64,000 nucleotides of DNA. It comes from Mesorhizobium shangrilense (GTDB lineage: Bacteria; Pseudomonadota; Alphaproteobacteria; Rhizobiales; Rhizobiaceae). This document shows positions 57,111 through 64,000 of this stretch, piece after piece (position 1 is the first letter of the stretch; the number at the start of each line of letters is the position of its first letter). Below the pieces are notes generated by a model. That model was not told where the DNA came from, ran no database searches, and was given only the letters and a program-made list of their open reading frames with translations. The stretch covers positions 3,725,501 through 3,789,500 of the forward strand of contig NZ_JAQGPN010000001.1 in assembly GCF_028826155.1 (NCBI RefSeq), in the 5' to 3' direction. Position numbers and translations under genes: made by a program.

Positions 57111-58331
57111 TCAGGCAAAGAGACTTAGCCCGAAGAAGGCTTCCCCATCCGACATATAGTCGCTGACGAAATCGTTGACGGCCCCGGCATAGAGGCCGAC
57201 GTCGGCCTTCATGGATTCGTGGAGCACCGAGCCGATCATGACGAGCTTGGTCGCCTCGGCGAGCGGGACGCCGGACGGCGTCACCCGCTCCAGCGCCACC
57301 GCCGTGTAGAAGCCAATGGAACCCTGGAAGAAGGCGAGTGCGGCGGCGACATCGATGCCGGCCCCCTCGGCCGCGGCGATGCCGACGATCGCGTCATAGG
57401 CCTTGGCCACCGCCTGGTTGAAGCTCAGCCCCCCATAGGCGGCGTCGAAGGCGTCCGCGCCGACCCCGAACGCGCCGAGATTGTTGGCGAAGTTGATGAA
57501 GCGGTTCTCCTGGTTGAAGACCGCATAGTAGGCGTCGTTGAGATCGCTGGCGTTCCCCGGCGAATCGATCAGGTAGAGGAAACCGGCCTCACCCGGCACC
57601 GCTCCGGTGAAGAACTGGTAGGTTGCGGCCACCAACTCCATGTCCCGCGCTCCAAAGAGCACCAGACCGTCGATATAGATGTCGTTCTCGATGATCGACG
57701 TGAACAGCCAAGCGTGCCCATCGACGGTCGCGGCGGCGCCTCCGGTCGACACGACGCCGACTACATAGGGTCCCGAACTGGTGTTCACCCAGACCGGGCC
57801 GCCTGAGTTGCCCGGATTGATGTCCATGGCGCTGATGTCGATGTAGTAGTCCGTCCGGTCGACCAAGGCGAAGCCCGTGTCCGCCACCATGTAGCCGTTG
57901 GCGTACCCTGGGAAGCCGGTCACATTGATGGAGCCCGACCAGAAGTTCGGGTCCATTCCCATCCAGCCCTGCGCGTTGCCGATCGGGGCCGAAAGGCTGA
58001 TCAGCGCGATATCGAGTTCAGCGCCGCCCAGCGTCAGGGGGGAACCGTCGCCCGGGAAGAGAAAGCCGTCTCCGTCCGGATCGAAGTCCGTAAAATACTC
58101 GAGGTAGACGGCCGAATACGACGTATTGAATTGCGACGGATTGTACGACGCATATACGAGAACCTCGTCTGCCGCCCCATAGTTCGGGTCGTAGATCATG
58201 TGGGACGCTGTCAGCACGTCATTCGCGCCGACCAGAACTCCGGATCCGACGACCCAATTGCTGCCGAACCTGGCCTCTACGTAGACGACCGTCGTGTACG
58301 GATAGACATCCTCGTTGGGTAAGAAACTCAC
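57111..58331 (-). CDS. Trypsin-like serine protease with RsaA-type C-terminal domain
   Basis: A 406-aa chymotrypsin-fold protease. The catalytic triad is visible: His44 in LTASHMIYD, Asp107 in AELDIALISL and Ser176 in INPGNSGGPV. An acidic loop DPDGDGFLFPGDG (84-96) could bind calcium. There is no N-terminal signal peptide. Residues about 229-395 form a second domain (ATYQFFTGAVPGEAGFLYLI, ASDLNDAYYAVFNQENRFIN) homologous to the C-terminus of the RTX protein at 48423-53258 and resembling the RsaA N-terminal domain. It probably sits on the cell surface and may process secreted proteins. The start is GTG at 58331; TTGACT and GATATT 18 bp apart lie about 80-110 bp upstream as a possible promoter. 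Confidence 0.9.
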   Translation of the reverse strand: MSFLPNEDVYPYTTVVYVEARFGSNWVVGSGVLVGANDVLTASHMIYDPNYGAADEVLVYASYNPSQFNTSYSAVYLEYFTDFDPDGDGFLFPGDGSPLTLGGAELDIALISLSAPIGNAQGWMGMDPNFWSGSINVTGFPGYANGYMVADTGFALVDRTDYYIDISAMDINPGNSGGPVWVNTSSGPYVVGVVSTGGAAATVDGHAWLFTSIIENDIYIDGLVLFGARDMELVAATYQFFTGAVPGEAGFLYLIDSPGNASDLNDAYYAVFNQENRFINFANNLGAFGVGADAFDAAYGGLSFNQAVAKAYDAIVGIAAAEGAGIDVAAALAFFQGSIGFYTAVALERVTPSGVPLAEATKLVMIGSVLHESMKADVGLYAGAVNDFVSDYMSDGEAFFGLSLFA

Positions 58332-58628
58332 GAAACACCCGCCCTCACAACGAAAACATCATGAGTCTATTTGCTCATACTGTGTGTGTAGATCGCTGAA
58401 TATCGATCAGTTGCGAGACAGAAGTCAACTCTAAGTGGCAGGTCCGCGATTGATCCAGACACAGGCCCCGGCAGCGCACATAGGCCCCAAGCGCGGGCGA
58501 CGGTCCCCAAACCTATTTGAGGCTCTCGGCGCGCCGCTACCGACCGACGCCCCTGGACCAGCCATTTGTTATTGCCACCATTGGCTTGGCTGATACACGC
58601 AAAATGAACCTGTCTCCGAGCGAATTCC
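58332..58628. other. Divergent intergenic region
   Basis: About 297 bp between the protease and the DMT permease, visibly AT-richer near 58360-58420 than its surroundings. It contains the near-palindrome CTGAATATCGATCAG (58395-58409). AT-rich segments with T-A steps are favoured by MucR-type regulators, so this is a candidate target of the adjacent regulator. No gene is seen. Confidence 0.35.
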
Positions 58629-59549
58629 TTGGCATCTTCTCCCAATTTTCGCGGCGCGCTGTTCATGGTCGTCGCCATGGCCGGTTTCACGCTCAACGAC
58701 ACCCTGGTCAAGGCGGCCTCCGCCGGCATGAACATGGGCCAGGTGATGCTCGTCCGCGGCCTGTTCGCCACTGCGTTGATCGGGCTCCTCGCCTGGCATC
58801 GAGGGGCGCTGGCCAAGCCTTGGATCGGGCTGCATCCACTGATCGGCGTGCGCGCGGTTGGCGAACTCGGGGGGACCGTATTCTACCTGATCGCCCTCGC
58901 CCATCTGCCGATCGGCAACGTCTCGGCCGTATTCCAGGCGCTGCCGCTCGCAGTCACCATGGGCGCAGCGCTGTTTTTCGGAGAGCGCGTCGGCTGGCGG
59001 CGCTGGCTTGCGATCAGCGTCGGCTTCGTCGGCATCCTCATCATCGTGCGCCCCGGCATGGAAGGCTTCACCATCTATTCGGTGTACACGCTGATCTGCG
59101 TCGCCTTCTGCATGCTCAGGGATCTGGCGACCCGTCGCCTTCCGGACGATATTCCAACGCTCTACGTATCGACGTTCACGGCGGGCATCGTCACGATCTC
59201 CGGCGGACTGCTGGTCCAGCCGATGGGAGGGTGGTCGCCCCTGTCATTCGAACTTCTCATCTACCTGCTGGGCGCCAGCATCTTGCTGCTCATAGGCTAT
59301 CAGTTCATCATTCAGGCCATGCGGACGGGCGAGGTTTCGTTCATCGCACCATTTCGCTACACATCGCTGCTCTGGGCCTTGCTGATGGGCTACCTGGTTT
59401 TCGCAGACGTTCCGGATATGGCCGTGCTCGTCGGATCAGCGCTTGTAATCGGATCCGGCCTCTACATGCTCTACCGGGAGCGCGTTGTCGGCCGCACGAA
59501 AGTCGTCGCCGAAAGCACCCGGCCCGACATGGCGCCTGATGGTGTATGA
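58629..59549 (+). CDS. DMT-superfamily (EamA) permease
   Basis: A 306-aa inner-membrane protein with about ten transmembrane segments in two EamA repeats: the first begins GALFMVVAMAGFTLNDTLVK, the second around IYSVYTLICVAFCMLRDLA. ALPLAVTMGAALFFGERVGW marks the conserved end of repeat one. The substrate is unknown; relatives move metabolites or amino acids, often outward. The start is a TTG at 58629 with a weak ribosome site. Its stop overlaps a possible early start of mobA. Confidence 0.88.
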   Translation: MASSPNFRGALFMVVAMAGFTLNDTLVKAASAGMNMGQVMLVRGLFATALIGLLAWHRGALAKPWIGLHPLIGVRAVGELGGTVFYLIALAHLPIGNVSAVFQALPLAVTMGAALFFGERVGWRRWLAISVGFVGILIIVRPGMEGFTIYSVYTLICVAFCMLRDLATRRLPDDIPTLYVSTFTAGIVTISGGLLVQPMGGWSPLSFELLIYLLGASILLLIGYQFIIQAMRTGEVSFIAPFRYTSLLWALLMGYLVFADVPDMAVLVGSALVIGSGLYMLYRERVVGRTKVVAESTRPDMAPDGV

Positions 59550-59608
59550 GCAATGAACGAGTCGCGTCCTCGCCTTCACCTCTTTTCTGTCTCTGCGAGC
59601 GACAGCAG

Positions 59609-60232
59609 ATGACGGACAGCATCGCGGGGATCATCCTGGCAGGCGGCCGCTCACGGCGCATGGGCGAGGACAAGAGCCTGATGAGGCTGGCGGGATCGCC
59701 GCTGGTGGCGCGCGTCACGGCTCGGCTTGCGGCCCAGTCGGGACGGCTCGCGCTCAATGCGAACGGCGACCCGCAGCGCTACGAATTCCTCGGCCTGCCG
59801 ATCGTCGCCGATACGACCGGCGATTTCGCGGGACCGCTGGCGGGAATCCTGGCCGGCCTGCGATGGGCCGGTGGAGCTGGGTTCCGGCGAGCGGCGACGG
59901 TTGCGACCGACACGCCGTTTTTCCCGATCGACCTGGTGGAGCAGCTCGAGCGCGCGACGCAGGATGAAGATATGATCGCCGTGGCGCGCTGCGGCGGCCG
60001 AGCCCATCCGGTATTTGCGCTGTGGCCGACGGACTGCGCGCCTGCAGTCGACGCGTTCCTGCAGTCCGGGCAAAAGGCGAGCGTCCTCGGCTTCATCGAG
60101 CGCCAGAGACATGTCTTCGTCGATTTCGAGCTCATCATCACCTCGCGCGGCCCGCTCGACCCGTTCTTCAACATCAACACGCCGGCCGAACTCGCCGAAG
60201 CGGAACAGATAGCAGCGGAGCTGGACCAATGA
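59609..60232 (+). CDS. mobA: Molybdenum cofactor guanylyltransferase MobA
   Basis: Transfers GMP from GTP to Mo-molybdopterin to form the guanine dinucleotide cofactor. The nucleotide-binding signature LAGGRSRRMGEDK occurs at the N-terminus, followed by ADTTGDFAGPLAGILAGL and ATDTPFFP with the catalytic aspartate, and FFNINTPAEL at the end. Length is about 207 aa from ATG 59609; an ATG at 59546 would add 21 residues and overlap the permease stop. It is coupled to mobB by an ATGA overlap. Confidence 0.94.
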   Translation: MTDSIAGIILAGGRSRRMGEDKSLMRLAGSPLVARVTARLAAQSGRLALNANGDPQRYEFLGLPIVADTTGDFAGPLAGILAGLRWAGGAGFRRAATVATDTPFFPIDLVEQLERATQDEDMIAVARCGGRAHPVFALWPTDCAPAVDAFLQSGQKASVLGFIERQRHVFVDFELIITSRGPLDPFFNINTPAELAEAEQIAAELDQ

Positions 60233-60741
60233 CGCAGCGCGTGTTCGGGATCACCGGCTGGAAGAACTCCGGCAAGACCACGCTGACCGAGCGCCTGGTG
60301 GCCGAACTGTCGGCGCGCGGCTGGACGGTCTCGACGGTCAAGCACGCGCATCACGAGTTCGACATCGACAAGGAAGGCACCGACAGCCACCGCCACAGGT
60401 TGGCCGGCGCTCGCGAGGTGGCGATCGTGTCGGGTCGCCGCTGGGCGTTGATGCACGAACTGCGCGACGAGCAGGAGCCGTCTCTCGGCGAGATCCTTGG
60501 CCGCCTGGCCCCGTGCGACATCGTCCTCGTCGAGGGCTACAAGCGCGAGGCGCACAAGAAGATCGAGACGCGGCGCCGCGATACCAGCGACAGGTCACCG
60601 CTGTCCGCCAATGACCCGAACATCGTCGCTGTCGCCGCCGACACCCCCCTGCCTGGCGAGCCGCTGCCGGTCTACGCGCTCGATGACGTCCGGGCGATCG
60701 CGGACTTCATCGAGAGCGCAACTGGCCTGAAGCGGACCTAG
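60229..60741 (+). CDS. mobB: Molybdopterin-guanine dinucleotide biosynthesis protein MobB
   Basis: GTP-binding adaptor that improves cofactor synthesis by MobA. The P-loop GITGWKNSGKTTL is at residues 6-18, then STVKHAHHEFDIDKEGTDSH, the MobB-specific histidine segment, and ILVEGYK-type motif IVLVEGYKREAH. Length 170 aa is usual. The ATG at 60229 overlaps the mobA stop, so the pair is translationally coupled. Confidence 0.95.
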   Translation: MTQRVFGITGWKNSGKTTLTERLVAELSARGWTVSTVKHAHHEFDIDKEGTDSHRHRLAGAREVAIVSGRRWALMHELRDEQEPSLGEILGRLAPCDIVLVEGYKREAHKKIETRRRDTSDRSPLSANDPNIVAVAADTPLPGEPLPVYALDDVRAIADFIESATGLKRT

Positions 60742-60940
60742 CTGAAGCTTCCCCAGCGTCATAACTGCAAACTGGTCGACGCCACAGCCGTTTCGCGCGC
60801 CATCCCCGATTGTCCAGCGCTATCAGGTGGATTGAGATTGCTTTTTGCGAAAAAAGAGTGGGAATATCCGCGCCAGCGGCGGCGGAAAGCCGCCCGGGCG
60901 GCGCGACAGCGCTGCCGTGGATAACCCAGAGAGGAACATC

Positions 60941-61726
60941 ATGCGAATTACCAAGCGTATCACTTTGGCGGCGTCTGCCGCCGCGCTCGCCTTGTCGCTG
61001 GGCGCTGCGCAGGCACAGGAGACGTTGAAGATCGGCACCGAAGGCGCCTACCCTCCCTTCAACAACCTCACGGCCGACGGCAAGCTCGAAGGCTTCGACA
61101 TCGATATCGCCAATGCGCTCTGCGAAGAGATGAAGGTAAAGTGCGAGTTCGTGACGCAGGATTGGGACGGCATCATCCCGGCGCTGCAGGCCGGCAAGTT
61201 CGACGCCATCATCGCGTCCATGTCGATCACCGAGGAGCGCAAGCAGAAGGTCGACTTCACCAACAAGTACTACAACACCCCGCCGGCGATCGTCGCCCCC
61301 AAGGATACCGACATCAAGGGCGTCACCAAGGAGGATCTGGCAGGCAAGACCATCGGCGTCGCGACCTCGACCACGCACTTCAACTATTCGGAAAAGACCT
61401 ACACCGACAGCGAGATCAAGGGCTATCCGTCGAGCCAGGAGTTCCTGCTCGACCTCGCCAACGGTCGCCTTGACGCGGTTAACGACGATATCAGCGTGCT
61501 CGAGGGCTGGCTGGCCACGCCGGACGGAGCCTGCTGCAAGCTGGTCGGCGCTATCACGCCGGTTCCGGAGATCCATGGCCCGGGCGCCGGCATCGCGGTT
61601 CGCAAGGGCGAGACGGCGCTGGCCGAGAAGTTCAATGCCGCAATCGACGCCATCCGCGCGAGCGGCAAGTACAAGGAAATCAACGACAAGTACTTCAAGT
61701 ACGACGTGTACGGCGGCGAATCCTGA
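60941..61726 (+). CDS. Polar amino-acid ABC transporter, periplasmic binding protein
   Basis: Solute-binding protein of the Lys/Arg/Orn/His type (SBP family 3), 261 aa. A signal peptide (MRITKRITLAASAAALALSL, cleavage after AQA) is followed by LKIGTEGAYPPFNNLTADGK, LEGFDIDIANALCEEM and DFTNKYY, the diagnostic segments. The substrate is inferred as a basic or polar amino acid. GAGAGGAAC precedes the ATG at 60941. It is the first gene of a three-gene transport unit, after a 199-bp gap from mobB. Confidence 0.93.
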   Translation: MRITKRITLAASAAALALSLGAAQAQETLKIGTEGAYPPFNNLTADGKLEGFDIDIANALCEEMKVKCEFVTQDWDGIIPALQAGKFDAIIASMSITEERKQKVDFTNKYYNTPPAIVAPKDTDIKGVTKEDLAGKTIGVATSTTHFNYSEKTYTDSEIKGYPSSQEFLLDLANGRLDAVNDDISVLEGWLATPDGACCKLVGAITPVPEIHGPGAGIAVRKGETALAEKFNAAIDAIRASGKYKEINDKYFKYDVYGGES

Positions 61727-61736
61727 GACATGTCGG

Positions 61737-61762
61737 CAAGGCGGCGCGCAAGCGCCGCCTTG
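61737..61762 (+). repeat. GNRA-capped hairpin between binding-protein and permease genes
   Basis: CAAGGCGGCGC and GCGCCGCCTTG form a perfect 11-bp stem closed by a GCAA tetraloop, 11 bp after the binding-protein stop. Such intercistronic hairpins protect the upstream mRNA from 3' exonucleases and partly stop read-through, so that binding protein exceeds permease. No T-run follows. Confidence 0.75.
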
Positions 61763-61796
61763 CTGGCCAGAATGATCACGGGAGTACACTGACCAT

Positions 61797-62510
61797 ATGC
61801 CGAGTGTCTGGACTCTGCTGAGCTGGGGGTCCGAAGGCTGGCTGGACGATATTGCACACGGCGTGTTCATCACCGTTGCGCTCGCCGCCGCGACCCTGCC
61901 GTTGGGCCTCCTGGTCGGCTTTTTCATCGCACTTGCCAAGCAGTCGAACGAGGCTTCGCTGAGGCTGGCGGGCAACGTCTACACGACGATTTTCCGCGGG
62001 CTGCCGGAACTGCTGACCCTGTTCCTCGTCTATTACGGCGTGCAGATCGGCCTTCAGAACGCCGCCCGTCTTATCCGGCCGGACGCGACGATCGAGGTCA
62101 ACAGCTTCGTCTCCGGCATGGTGGCCCTCGGCGTCGTCTTCTCCTCCTATGCCAGCGAGGTGTTCCTGTCGGCGTTCCGGGCGATCCCCCGCGGCCAATA
62201 TGAAGGCGGCTATTCCATCGGCTTGAGCAAGGGCCAGACGATGCGCCTCGTCGTCATGCCGCAGCTCATCCGGATCGCGTTGCCGGGGCTTTCCAACCTC
62301 TGGCTGATCCTGCTCAAGGACACCGCCCTGGTTTCGGCCATCGGGCTCTCGGACATCCTGCGGCAAGCCGGCGTCGCGGCTCGCGTGACCCGCGAAGCCT
62401 TCCTCTTCTTCGGTGTCGCGTGCCTGATCTATCTGGTGCTGGCCATCATCTCCTCCTTCGGCATCGGCGCCATCGAGCGGAGCGTCGGACGCCATGAGGG
62501 CACGCGATGA
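61797..62510 (+). CDS. Amino-acid ABC transporter permease (HisQ/ArtQ type)
   Basis: Inner-membrane subunit of 237 aa with the polar amino-acid permease pattern. The first membrane helix is VFITVALAAATLPLGLLVGF; the core has TIFRGLPELLTLFLVYYGVQ, and the ATPase-docking EAA loop is AFRAIPRGQYEGGYSIGLSK. Its stop overlaps the next permease start by 4 bp (62507-62510). Confidence 0.93.
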   Translation: MPSVWTLLSWGSEGWLDDIAHGVFITVALAAATLPLGLLVGFFIALAKQSNEASLRLAGNVYTTIFRGLPELLTLFLVYYGVQIGLQNAARLIRPDATIEVNSFVSGMVALGVVFSSYASEVFLSAFRAIPRGQYEGGYSIGLSKGQTMRLVVMPQLIRIALPGLSNLWLILLKDTALVSAIGLSDILRQAGVAARVTREAFLFFGVACLIYLVLAIISSFGIGAIERSVGRHEGTR

Positions 62511-63334
62511 CGCTTGCCGCTGAAACGTCGGCCATCGAGATTCCTCCGCCAGTCGAGCGCGGCTGGCCGCGCGAGCGCATCCTCGGATATGTGCTGCTTG
62601 GCCTGTGGGCGGCCGCCGGGCTAGGCATCGTCGCCTACCTCGTCGGCGCATGGAATCCTGAGCTTTTCGACCGGTGGGCGCCCGCCTATCTGTCGGGCCT
62701 CGGCGTGACGCTCACCCTCGTCGCCATCTCGATCGCGCTGGGCGCAATCCTTTCGATCCCGATCGCCTACGCCCGCATGTCCCGCAATCCGGTGCTGTCC
62801 GCATGCGCCTACGGCTACGTTTACTTTTTCCGCGGCACGCCGCTCTTGGCGCAGACGTTTCTCATCTATTACGGCCTCGGCTCGTTTCGTCCGGAATTGC
62901 AGGCACTGGGACTTTGGGGCTTCTTTCGTGAAGCCTGGTACTGCGCGGTCCTCGCCTTCTCGCTCAACACCGCTGCCTATCAGGCCGAAATCCTGCGCGG
63001 CGCCATCGAGAGCGTCCCGAAAGGCCAGTGGGAGGGCGCCGCGTCGCTGGGCATGCACCGGCTGCCGACGCTCTGGAAGGTGATCCTGCCCCAGGCGCTG
63101 ATCGTGGCGCTGCGGCCCTACGGCAACGAAATCATCCTGATGATCAAGGGATCCGCCATCGTCGCGATCATCACCGTTCCCGATCTGATGGGCCAGACCC
63201 GGCTCGCCTTTTCCCGCAGCTTCGACTTCCAGACCTATGTCTGGGCGGCTCTCATCTACCTCGCCGTCGTCGAAACGCTGCGGCATGGGATCGACTGGAT
63301 CGAACGCATCATCACCCGCCACCTGAAGAGATAG
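62507..63334 (+). CDS. Amino-acid ABC transporter permease (HisM/ArtM type)
   Basis: Second permease, 275 aa, with a cytosolic N-terminal extension and an extra first helix (ILGYVLLGLWAAAGLGIVAY). The core contains YFFRGTPLLAQTFLIYYGLG and the EAA loop AIESVPKGQWEGAASLGMHR. It forms the heterodimeric channel with the preceding permease. No ATP-binding subunit follows; the next gene is on the opposite strand. Confidence 0.93.
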   Translation: MTLAAETSAIEIPPPVERGWPRERILGYVLLGLWAAAGLGIVAYLVGAWNPELFDRWAPAYLSGLGVTLTLVAISIALGAILSIPIAYARMSRNPVLSACAYGYVYFFRGTPLLAQTFLIYYGLGSFRPELQALGLWGFFREAWYCAVLAFSLNTAAYQAEILRGAIESVPKGQWEGAASLGMHRLPTLWKVILPQALIVALRPYGNEIILMIKGSAIVAIITVPDLMGQTRLAFSRSFDFQTYVWAALIYLAVVETLRHGIDWIERIITRHLKR

Positions 63335-63347
63335 CGTCCGGACGGGG

Positions 63348-64000
63348 CTATCGCGCCAGCATCCAGTTGAGGACATCCCGCCAGTCGGTCATCCGGATCG
63401 GCGTGCCGTGCGACCCGGTTTCGAACCGCACGAAGCGCGCCGGGTATCCGGGTCCGAGCGAACGATAGAAGGCCTCCTGCTTCTCGACGGGAAACACGCT
63501 GTCGCGGCTGCCGTGTCCGAAGAACACCGGCAGCTTGCGCCTGTACGCCCTCGAATTCCGGAAACCGTCGTCCCACAGCGAACCGAGCAGCAACAGTCCC
63601 GAGAGCCTCTCGCTGGTCTTGGCCTGGGCAAGACCCCAGCACAACTGGCCGCCCATCGAACCGCACGCCACGATCACGGGCGCGCCAGGCGATTGTTGCG
63701 CGTAGTGATCGATCAAGGCCCCGACGTCCCGCAAGCCGCCATCCTCGAAGTCAGGGAAGTCGGGCGACAGATAGAGCCCGCCATTGGCGGCCGCCAGGTT
63801 CTTGATGCGGTTGAAATTGCCGCCGAAGGTGAAGTCCTCGACGCCCTGCTTGCGGCTGCCGCCCTGGCCATGAAGATAAAGAACGATGAAACGTGCGCCA
63901 TCTGTCTTGCCGACAGCAAAATGACGAACAGCCGCACCACCGTCGGTCTTCAGCACCAGATCCCTCTGCACCTTGCGGACGCCGAGCGAGACATATTTGC
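63348..64000 (-). CDS. Alpha/beta hydrolase, 5' end outside the window
   Basis: The visible part, about 217 residues, belongs to an alpha/beta-hydrolase. Upstream of the GTG at 63971 the frame stays open to the window edge (KYVSLGVRKVQRDLVL), so the N-terminus probably lies beyond position 64000. Motifs: FIVLYLHGQGGSRKQG (oxyanion region), nucleophile elbow ACGSMGGQLCW with serine, FFGHGSRDSVFP with the acid, and ETGSHGTPI with histidine. The substrate is unknown. It is convergent with the permease genes with a 13-bp gap. Confidence 0.85.
   Translation of the reverse strand, partial: KYVSLGVRKVQRDLVLKTDGGAAVRHFAVGKTDGARFIVLYLHGQGGSRKQGVEDFTFGGNFNRIKNLAAANGGLYLSPDFPDFEDGGLRDVGALIDHYAQQSPGAPVIVACGSMGGQLCWGLAQAKTSERLSGLLLLGSLWDDGFRNSRAYRRKLPVFFGHGSRDSVFPVEKQEAFYRSLGPGYPARFVRFETGSHGTPIRMTDWRDVLNWMLAR

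Overview
This is a GC-rich chromosomal window from an alphaproteobacterium of the order Hyphomicrobiales (Rhizobiales), most like Mesorhizobium or a close Phyllobacteriaceae relative. The evidence is the layout of a rhizobial suf operon preceded by an Irr-type (ICE) iron box, a Ros/MucR-family regulator, an RNase E with a long acidic insert in its S1 domain, a short rhizobial-type NAD kinase, the gene order transaminase-hom-glpX-recJ, and a dispersed palindromic repeat of a kind I associate with Mesorhizobium. Most of the window is core housekeeping DNA. No insertion sequence, prophage, integrase or CRISPR array was seen.

Layout. 1-5.9 kb: trigger factor, tRNA-Thr, NAD kinase, a DEAD-box helicase, and TfoX-like, GFA-family and DUF2171 proteins. 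5.9-13.4 kb: a minus-strand Fe-S assembly operon, in transcription order a NifS/IscS-type desulfurase, sufB, sufC, sufD, sufS, sufT, sufA, with an ICE box and a perfect inverted repeat upstream. 13.4-25.7 kb: an alpha/beta hydrolase, a phytase-like esterase, a DUF1508 protein with a histone-H1-like tail, anmK, tyrS, a 1141-residue AsmA/YhdP-like envelope protein, a peroxiredoxin, a 25-residue membrane microprotein, an M23 peptidase, and prfB with its programmed +1 frameshift. 25.8-37.4 kb: penicillin-binding protein 1A, an amidase, RNase E with a leader of about 570 nt, an aminotransferase, an M48 protease with TPRs and a DsbA-like oxidoreductase. 37.7-48 kb: tRNA-Asp, tRNA-Val, recJ, glpX, hom, a transaminase, a small lipoprotein, PHA synthase phaC, an M15-like lipoprotein peptidase and tRNA-Glu.

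48-58.4 kb is the accessory part and the most interesting. A 1611-residue RTX/cadherin-like/VCBS surface protein and a trypsin-like serine protease lie about 4 kb apart and end in the same domain of roughly 170-180 residues. As I recall it, that domain closely resembles the N-terminal, LPS-binding domain of the Caulobacter S-layer protein RsaA, but here it sits at the C-terminus. Neither protein has a Sec signal peptide. Between them are a copper P-type ATPase under a MerR/HmrR-type promoter with a 19-bp spacer, a universal stress protein, and a MucR-like regulator that has lost the first two zinc-ligand positions. My proposal is a pair of cell-surface proteins, one a giant adhesin-like filament and the other a protease, held on the outer membrane by an RsaA-type anchor.

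58.6-64 kb: a DMT-family permease, mobA-mobB, a polar amino-acid ABC transporter (binding protein and two permeases, no ATPase gene in view) and a 5'-truncated alpha/beta hydrolase at the window edge.
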